A DNA stretch of 13,506 nucleotides from an uncultured Flavobacteriales bacterium (lineage in GTDB: Bacteria; Bacteroidota; Bacteroidia; Flavobacteriales; Crocinitomicaceae). Below the pieces are notes generated by a model. It was not told the origin of the DNA, did not search any database, and was given only the letters and a program-made list of their open reading frames with translations. The position numbers and the translations under genes are program-made. Below, piece after piece: positions 7,969 through 13,506 of the stretch. Within the stretch, counting starts at the first letter, position 1; every line of letters starts with the position of its first letter. Where the stretch lies: assembly GCA_946480085.1 (NCBI GenBank), contig CAMLHZ010000030.1:1-13506 (forward strand). Direction: 5' to 3'.

Positions 7969-9189
7969 ATGAAATTTACAGACTATCCCGTTTCCATTGA
8001 ATTGAAATTGCAGCTTGCAGAGTTGGGGTTCAAGAAACCTACCGACATTCAGTTTAAAAGTATCAAACACATTCTCGAAGGAGAAGATTTGTTTGCCATT
8101 GCCCAAACGGGTTCAGGTAAAACGGCCGCGTTTGTTATCCCTATAATCCATGAACTTTCAAAGCTGAAAGGTGGGAAAGGCCCTCAATGTGTTGTTTTGG
8201 CACCTACAAGAGAACTTGCAGAACAAATTACACGTGTTTTCAATGAAATTGGAGCGAGAACAACTGTTCGTGCCGTTTGTATAATGGGAGGAACAGAACA
8301 GGAAAGCCAGATTAAAGCACTTAGAAATGGTGTTCAGGTGGTTGTTGCAACGCCGGGACGTGTTTTCGATCTTCGTAATCAAGGTGTTTTGAAATTCGAT
8401 TGGGTTCGTTTCCTTGTGATTGATGAAGCCGATAGAATGTTGGATCTTGGTTTTGGTCATGACGTAAAAGCCATTCATAAATTTTCTTTTAGTCAGAAGC
8501 GACAAACACTTTTCTTTTCTGCAACCATTGATAAAAAAGTAAAAGCACTGGCTTACGATTTGGTGCGTGATGCGATACGGATTCAGGTTTCTCCTGAAAA
8601 TCGTGTTTCTAAAAATGTCGATCATGCTTATATCCGTGTTGAAATGGACGACAAACGTTTCTTCCTCGAGAACATGGTGAAGGAATATGAAAATTTCCGT
8701 TTTCTGGTTTTTGTTAGAACTAAGGTTCGTTCAGAACGTGTTGTAGCAGCAATGCAGAGAGTTGGTATTGTTTCCGAATTCTTACACGGTGGAATGGAAC
8801 AGAAAGATCGATTCGAAGTTCTCGAGAAATTCCGAAAACAGGAAATACGTTTATTGATTACTACTGATGTTTCTGCACGAGGAATAGATATTCCTGAAGT
8901 GGATATGGTCATTAACTATGATTTACCTGATTCACCTGAACAATATGTTCACCGCGTTGGTAGAACTGGTCGTGGAACAAATACTGGTCAGGCACTTTCT
9001 TTTTGTGCAAAAGAAGAAGAAGAATTTCTTACTGCGATTCAAGGTTATTTGGCTGAAGAGGTACAAGAGTTGGAAGTCAATAAAAACGATTACAAAGCTA
9101 TTCTAGACGACACAGAAGACCTGTCTTACGATTGGAAAAAACTGTTAGATGATGCAAATGAATTTGACGGAACTGTTGAAAATTGGTAG
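7969..9189 (+). CDS. DEAD-box ATP-dependent RNA helicase (RhlE-like)
   Basis: A complete two-domain RNA helicase core of 406 residues. Motifs in order: Q motif GFKKPTDIQ with Gln28, motif I AQTGSGKT (45-52), Ia PTRELA (79-84), Ib TPGR (128-131), II DEAD (152-155), III SAT (184-186), V TTDVSARGID (298-307) and VI HRVGRTGR (328-335). It unwinds short RNA duplexes with ATP and probably serves ribosome assembly or mRNA turnover. The tail after about 365 is short and acidic (for example ILDDTEDLSYDW) and ends in VENW. It lacks the basic RGG or Lys-rich extension common in RhlE and CsdA proteins, so substrate targeting must differ or rely on partners. The gene is transcribed away from the uptake operon, with 69 bp between the start codons. 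Nothing suggests a functional link with the importer beyond the shared intergenic region. Family is certain; subfamily less so. Confidence 0.95.
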   Translation: MKFTDYPVSIELKLQLAELGFKKPTDIQFKSIKHILEGEDLFAIAQTGSGKTAAFVIPIIHELSKLKGGKGPQCVVLAPTRELAEQITRVFNEIGARTTVRAVCIMGGTEQESQIKALRNGVQVVVATPGRVFDLRNQGVLKFDWVRFLVIDEADRMLDLGFGHDVKAIHKFSFSQKRQTLFFSATIDKKVKALAYDLVRDAIRIQVSPENRVSKNVDHAYIRVEMDDKRFFLENMVKEYENFRFLVFVRTKVRSERVVAAMQRVGIVSEFLHGGMEQKDRFEVLEKFRKQEIRLLITTDVSARGIDIPEVDMVINYDLPDSPEQYVHRVGRTGRGTNTGQALSFCAKEEEEFLTAIQGYLAEEVQELEVNKNDYKAILDDTEDLSYDWKKLLDDANEFDGTVENW

Positions 9190-9453
9190 AAACCACCTTT
9201 TATAGTTAAATTATCAACATTATTTACCTCTGAAAACGCCCTGTTTACCTTGAGTCTTTCAAATTAAAGCGTTAGTTGTTAATATATTCTCTTGCTTTTC
9301 TCTCTTAAAATTCATAGACTTGTTTTGCTAAACTATGAATGAAAACTGCAAGTCGACTCTCTCCAAAGTTGTCGCCCTTGTTTCCCCATGCGATCCCTTC
9401 TGAAAGGTTTGATATGTGGTTTTCATAAACTTTTGAGAACTAAACCAAAAACG
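9190..9453. other. Intergenic region between helicase and M43 protease, no supported gene
   Basis: 264 bp. It holds the inverted repeat at 9310-9340 and probably the promoter of the protease gene, for which only weak candidates exist: AACTTTTG at 9428-9435 (one mismatch to TAnnTTTG) with TTTG at 9408-9411, a spacing of 16 bases that is short. No convincing hairpin plus T-run follows the helicase stop. A 22-codon frame at 9335-9403 has no supporting signal. Confidence 0.5.
9310..9340. repeat. Perfect 8-bp inverted repeat ATTCATAG...CTATGAAT
   Basis: ATTCATAG at 9310-9317 and its exact reverse complement at 9333-9340 flank a 15-base AT-rich spacer. It lies 121 bp past the helicase stop and 113 bp before the protease ATG. 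It may be an operator half-site pair, or a stem in the transcript; no T-run follows on the plus strand, so a terminator for the helicase is unlikely. Confidence 0.4.
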
Positions 9454-12400
9454 ATGAGAAAAACTACGTTGAAACTCATTGGCTCTATCCTTTTGTTGGG
9501 TGGGCTAATTTTTCAATCCAATCCAGTTGCGGCTCAAATTCCCGGTGTTGTAAGATGTTATACAGATCAAATGGATTCTGTATTGCATGCTGAGCACCCA
9601 GCCGCAGAATCAAAAGCCGATTTTGAAGCTTGGGTTAATGAAGCAATTGAAGTCGCTAAAGCCAATAAGATTGTTGGTGGCGTCTATCAAATTCCAGTTG
9701 TATTCCATGTCATTCACTCTGGTGAAGCCGTAGGAACCGGAACAAATGTTTCCCAGGCAGCCATTCAATCTCAAATCGACGTTCTGAATGAAGATTTTAG
9801 AAGAATTTTTGGGACCAACGGATATAACACAAACCCACTTGGTGCCGATACAAAGATTGAATTTTGTTTGGCACAGCGCCGTCCTGATGGATCAGCTTTT
9901 GCGGCTGGTCAACCTGGTGTAAACCGTATTTTGTACAGTACAATTTCAGGAACAGCGCCACCTTATAGTACAGCATTTATTGATGCTACTGTCAAAACAT
10001 GGACATATAACGGTGGTACACCAACTGCAACTCGCGGTTGGGTTCCAACTAAATACATGAATATCTGGTTGTGTAATATCTCAGGAGGAATTTTGGGATA
10101 TGCTCAATTCCCAACTTCTCCGCTTGGAGGAATGTCTAATTGTGCTTCCGGAGGTTCAAATGCTACTGACGGAGTTGTTTTCTTGTACAACTCAATCGGT
10201 AAAAGTTCTGTAACTGGTTTTGGTGGTCCATACAATGAAGGAAGAACAGCAACGCACGAAATTGGTCATTGGCTTGGACTTCGCCATATTTGGGGTGACG
10301 GTGGATGTACTGTAGATGACTATTGTAACGATACTCCTGAGGCGGCCGCTGCTAACTTTGGTTGTCCAGTTATTAATAGTTGTACCAATGCCCCTGATCC
10401 AGGTAACGATATGGTCGCCAATTATATGGATTATACGGATGACCTCTGTATGAACATTTTTACCAATGATCAAAAACAACGAATGCGGGCGGTACTGGAA
10501 GGAAGTCCGAATAGGGTTTCTCTGATTAATTCGGATGCGTGTACTCCTCCAAATCCGAGTGATGCTTCAATAACTGATGTCTTTACTCCAAAAGGAGACA
10601 ATTGTGCCGGACCTATAACTCCAAGTGTTCAGATTAGAAATAGAGGTGCGAATACATTAACATCAGCAACCATTTCATATGCTATTGATAACGGAACGGT
10701 AACCAATTTCAGTTGGACAGGTTCTGTTGCAGCTGGTGGTTCTGCTACTGTTGCTTTACCTGCATTCACAGGTACTTTGGGAACTCACAATTTTAAGGCT
10801 TGGTCTACATTGCCGAACGGTATTGCCGATCCTTCTACAACTTATGATACCTCTGCAATTGACTTTATGGTTTCGAACGGTATTATGCCAAATTATGCCC
10901 AAAATTTTGAAGCAGAAACTTTCCCTCCAGACTTACGTTGGGTAGTCGAAAACGTAAACGGTGATTGTCGTCAATGGACAGCTGCTTCAGGTATGTCAGC
11001 TGCTGGAGTATTTGTGAATAATATGGCAATGATGCCTTGTTTTGGTAATGCTTCAACAACCAACGAAAATTTATATACCCCAATTTTCATCTTACCATGT
11101 AATGCTACGGCTGCAACGTTAACTTTCAACGTAGCATATCGTCAGCTGAATGCTGGGACAAATGACCGTTTAATTGTAGAGATTTCAACGGATTGTGGTG
11201 CAACCTGGAACCCGACAGCGTTATATGACAAGCAAGGAAGTGTTTTGGCTGTTAGCGGAACATTAACTGGAGGTACGGAATATTACCCTACAGCAGCGAA
11301 TCATTGGAGAAATGAAACGATTAACCTGCTTTCTTTTGTACAATCTACTTCAAGAAACGTACGTTTCCGTTTCAGAGCAATTGCAAATAATGGAAACAAC
11401 ATTTTCATTGATGACATTGTTTACACAGCAACTACTCCAGGTGAAATTCAATTGAATCAAGCTACAACAGATGTGTTAGATGGTGGTTACTATAACTTCC
11501 CTAATGTTAGTGCAGGCGGAACAACCACTCAAACTTTTACCATTACAAATACAGGAACAACTAACTTGACGCTTACAGGACCAATCACGGTTACTGGAAC
11601 TGGATTCTCCTTGGGAACAACTTTTGGAGCAACAACCGTTGCGGCAGGTGGAACAACAACATTCACATTGACATTCTCTCCTGCAACAGGAGGGAACTAT
11701 ACTGGAAACGTAACCTTTGGAACAAACGATTGTGATGAAGGAACGTACAATTTCCAAATCAACGGAACAGCAACGGTTACGCCTCCTGTGGCTGAATTCT
11801 CGGGAACACCACTTACTGTTTGCCAAGGGGGAACAGTTACATTCACCAACTTATCAACGAATGCAACTGGTTATGCTTGGGATTTTGGTGCAGGTGCAAG
11901 TCCGGCTACTGCTTCAACTGCAGGACCGCATACTGTAACATATTCAACTGCAGGAACTCCAACCGTGACTTTAACAGCAACAAATGCTTTCGGATCTGAT
12001 GTAGAAACAAAAACAGCTTATGTTACCGTACTTGGTGTAGCAACTTTACCTTTTGCTGAAGGGTTTGCAGCGGCTGGTTTCCCATATACAGGATGGACAA
12101 GAGTGAATACCAATAGTTCTGCAAACACCTGGGCTAGATCGGCTACAGTTGGTATCACTCCTTCTGCTGGTAATTCAATGATCTTTGATAATTATAATTA
12201 TGCAGATACAGACGATGACGAATTTAGAGTAATTCCGGTAAATCTTACTGGTTTTTCAGCATCTCAATTGACATTTGATGTGGCTTATGCTCCATATAAT
12301 GCAACTTACTTTGATGGACTTCAAGTCCTCGTTTCAACTGACTGTGGAGCTACATTTACTTCTGTTTACAGTAAGTCAAATACGGTTTTGGCAACTGCAG

Positions 12401-13506
12401 CTGCAACAACGGCTTCGTTTGTTCCATCTGGCATTGCTCAATGGCGAAATGAAACAGTAAGTTTGACTCCGTATGTTGGGAATGGTTCTGTTATCGTTGC
12501 CTTCCGTAACTTGTCAGGAAATGGTAATAACCTTTATGTTGATAACATCAATATCACAGGAACAACAACCGCCACTGCGAATTTTACAGCTACTCCAAAT
12601 CCAGTTTGTCTTGGTTCCGCAGTAACGTTTACAAGTACTTCAACCGGTGCAACATCTTACGCTTGGAATTTTGGAGCAGGAGCAACTCCTGCAACAGCTA
12701 CAACAGCTGGACCTCATTCAGTAACATATTCAACTTCTGGGACGAAGAATGTATCGTTGCAAATCAATGGTACTGGACCAACATCCAATCAAACTGTTAC
12801 AGTTACTCCTTTGAATACAATTGCTGCAGGAGTAAACCGAACTACTTGTATCAATACAGCGATAACAAATATCACTCTTGCAACAACAGGAGCAACAGGA
12901 GCAACATTCAGTGGTTTACCTGCTGGTGTAACGGGTAGCTGGGCTGCAAATACGGTAACAATCAGTGGAACACCAACTGCATCCGGAACATTTAACTATA
13001 CAGTTACAACAACTGGAGGATGTCCAGGAGGAACAGCTACAGGAACAATTACAGTTACTCCTTTGAATACAATTGCAGCAGGAGTTAACCGCACAACTTG
13101 TATCAATACTGCTATCACGAACATCACGTTAGCAACGACAGGAGCTACCGGAGCAACATTCAGTGGTTTACCTGCTGGTGTAACGGGTAGCTGGGCTGCA
13201 AATACTGTAACGATCAGTGGTACTCCAACAGCTTCTGGTACATATAATTACACGGTTACAACAACAGGAGGTTGTCCACCGGCAACAACTACAGGAACAA
13301 TCACTGTTACTCCGGCAAATACAATCACTGCTGGTGCAAATCGTACAACTTGTATGAATACTGCGATTACAAATATTACGATGACAACGACTGGAGCAAC
13401 AGGAGCAACATTCAGCGGTTTACCTGCAGGTGTTACTGGTTCTTGGGCTGGAAATACGGTGACGATCAGTGGAACACCAACTGCATCAGGTACATTTAAC
13501 TACACA
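9454..13506 (+). CDS. Large secreted M43 (pappalysin-type) metalloprotease with jelly-roll, PKD and Ig-like repeat modules; 3' end beyond window
   Basis: The frame is open from ATG 9454 to the window edge, 1351 codons without a stop. Residues 1-27 are a signal peptide ([17 protein letters not shown]..., cut after VAA). The M43 catalytic domain covers about 70-355, with zinc site [11 protein letters not shown] (H268, E269, H272, H278) and Met-turn NYMDY (M325). Then come a CARDB-like beta domain (about 370-471), jelly-roll J1 (480-659, ending FIDDIVYT), an abnormal-spindle/choice-of-anchor D-like domain (665-774), PKD1 (779-860, YAWDFGAG), jelly-roll J2 (865-1037, ending [10 protein letters not shown]), PKD2 (1043-1119, YAWNFGAG) and 84-residue Ig/He_PIG-like repeats from 1120 onward. 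It is predicted to be an extracellular protease-adhesin. A T9SS sorting domain is expected at the unseen C-terminus. The ATG at 9454 directly precedes the signal peptide. Part of the product is missing, so total size is unknown. Confidence 0.92.
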   Translation, partial: MRKTTLKLIGSILLLGGLIFQSNPVAAQIPGVVRCYTDQMDSVLHAEHPAAESKADFEAWVNEAIEVAKANKIVGGVYQIPVVFHVIHSGEAVGTGTNVSQAAIQSQIDVLNEDFRRIFGTNGYNTNPLGADTKIEFCLAQRRPDGSAFAAGQPGVNRILYSTISGTAPPYSTAFIDATVKTWTYNGGTPTATRGWVPTKYMNIWLCNISGGILGYAQFPTSPLGGMSNCASGGSNATDGVVFLYNSIGKSSVTGFGGPYNEGRTATHEIGHWLGLRHIWGDGGCTVDDYCNDTPEAAAANFGCPVINSCTNAPDPGNDMVANYMDYTDDLCMNIFTNDQKQRMRAVLEGSPNRVSLINSDACTPPNPSDASITDVFTPKGDNCAGPITPSVQIRNRGANTLTSATISYAIDNGTVTNFSWTGSVAAGGSATVALPAFTGTLGTHNFKAWSTLPNGIADPSTTYDTSAIDFMVSNGIMPNYAQNFEAETFPPDLRWVVENVNGDCRQWTAASGMSAAGVFVNNMAMMPCFGNASTTNENLYTPIFILPCNATAATLTFNVAYRQLNAGTNDRLIVEISTDCGATWNPTALYDKQGSVLAVSGTLTGGTEYYPTAANHWRNETINLLSFVQSTSRNVRFRFRAIANNGNNIFIDDIVYTATTPGEIQLNQATTDVLDGGYYNFPNVSAGGTTTQTFTITNTGTTNLTLTGPITVTGTGFSLGTTFGATTVAAGGTTTFTLTFSPATGGNYTGNVTFGTNDCDEGTYNFQINGTATVTPPVAEFSGTPLTVCQGGTVTFTNLSTNATGYAWDFGAGASPATASTAGPHTVTYSTAGTPTVTLTATNAFGSDVETKTAYVTVLGVATLPFAEGFAAAGFPYTGWTRVNTNSSANTWARSATVGITPSAGNSMIFDNYNYADTDDDEFRVIPVNLTGFSASQLTFDVAYAPYNATYFDGLQVLVSTDCGATFTSVYSKSNTVLATAAATTASFVPSGIAQWRNETVSLTPYVGNGSVIVAFRNLSGNGNNLYVDNINITGTTTATANFTATPNPVCLGSAVTFTSTSTGATSYAWNFGAGATPATATTAGPHSVTYSTSGTKNVSLQINGTGPTSNQTVTVTPLNTIAAGVNRTTCINTAITNITLATTGATGATFSGLPAGVTGSWAANTVTISGTPTASGTFNYTVTTTGGCPGGTATGTITVTPLNTIAAGVNRTTCINTAITNITLATTGATGATFSGLPAGVTGSWAANTVTISGTPTASGTYNYTVTTTGGCPPATTTGTITVTPANTITAGANRTTCMNTAITNITMTTTGATGATFSGLPAGVTGSWAGNTVTISGTPTASGTFNYT
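12811..13506 (+). repeat. In-frame tandem repeats of 252 bp (84 residues), Ig/He_PIG-like
   Basis: Units run 12811-13062, 13063-13314 and 13315-13506 (the last cut by the window after 64 residues). The period is exactly 84 codons. Units 1 and 2 differ at 4 of 84 residues; unit 3 differs from unit 1 at 7 of 64. Each unit starts near NTI-x-AG-x-NRTTC, contains [10 protein letters not shown] and [10 protein letters not shown], and full units carry a second Cys in TTTGGC. About 30% of residues are Thr, and Arg10 is the only charged residue. The core resembles the He_PIG/Ig-like folds of bacterial surface proteins. More units probably follow beyond the edge. Confidence 0.9.

Noticed and set aside
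8158..8625. 155-residue minus-strand frame inside the helicase gene
   Set aside because: Antisense to conserved DEAD-box motifs; no family resemblance and no start signals.
9335..9403. 22-codon frame beginning inside the right arm of the inverted repeat
   Set aside because: No promoter, ribosome-binding signal or recognisable peptide; expected by chance in this length.
11476..11826. Cys- and Ser-rich 116-residue frame on the minus strand
   Set aside because: It is the antisense of the Thr/Gly-rich repeat-like coding sequence; the low-complexity composition follows from the plus-strand codons.
12606..12938. Ser/Asn/Tyr-rich 110-residue plus-strand frame, and a similar one at 13272-13499
   Set aside because: Shifted-frame readings of the M43 protein's PKD and Ig-like modules, whose own frame is open throughout with recognisable domains.
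12811..13506. Possible CRISPR array or satellite
   Set aside because: The period is 252 bp, without spacers, and every unit is in frame and translates to the same domain.

Overview
The window looks like a chromosomal segment of a Bacteroidota bacterium, probably Flavobacteriales. The evidence is TAnnTTTG-type -7 promoter boxes, almost no Shine-Dalgarno sequences, a subtilase ending in a type IX secretion (T9SS) sorting domain, and a very large secreted protein built of M43 peptidase, jelly-roll, PKD and Ig-like modules. The base composition is AT-rich by eye; I did not compute it. A family-level placement, for example near Fluviicola/Crocinitomicaceae, would be a guess.

Layout. (1) 60-602 (-): a small 2H-phosphoesterase (2'-5' RNA ligase-like) protein. 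(2) 736-2271 (+): a complete YifB/ComM-type AAA+ ATPase. (3) 7899 down to 2346 (-): a tightly packed set of five genes in the order PaiB-like FMN-binding split-barrel protein, lipoprotein substrate-binding protein, FecCD-type permease, FecE/BtuD-type ATPase, and secreted S8 subtilase with a T9SS tail. The first four overlap by 8, 4 and 8 bases and the subtilase follows after 9 bases, so the set reads as one operon. Two start sites need correction, at 7295 and 6192, and the first gene starts with GTG. (4) 7969-9189 (+): a DEAD-box RNA helicase, divergent from the operon. (5) 9190-9453: 264 bp without a supported gene, holding a perfect 8-bp inverted repeat. (6) 9454-13506 (+): a reading frame open for 1351 codons with no stop, running off the window. 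It encodes a secreted M43 (pappalysin-type) metalloprotease followed by adhesin-like modules and 84-residue tandem repeats.

How the genes may work together. The ABC genes form a complete inner-membrane importer for an iron-siderophore, heme or cobalamin-type ligand, with lipoprotein capture and no outer-membrane receptor in view. The PaiB-like protein at the head belongs to a fold shared with FMN reductases and HugZ-type heme oxygenases, so a role in handling the ligand is as plausible as transcriptional control. The subtilase at the tail would be secreted and could release the ligand from host or environmental proteins; that link is inference from gene order. The DEAD-box gene and the operon fire back-to-back from identical TATCTTTG boxes lying 4 and 10 bases before their start codons.

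The most unusual signals are the near-leaderless divergent promoter pair, the protease joined to the uptake operon, the Asp in place of the Q-loop Gln in the ATPase, and the mosaic, synonymously diverged repeats at the right edge.
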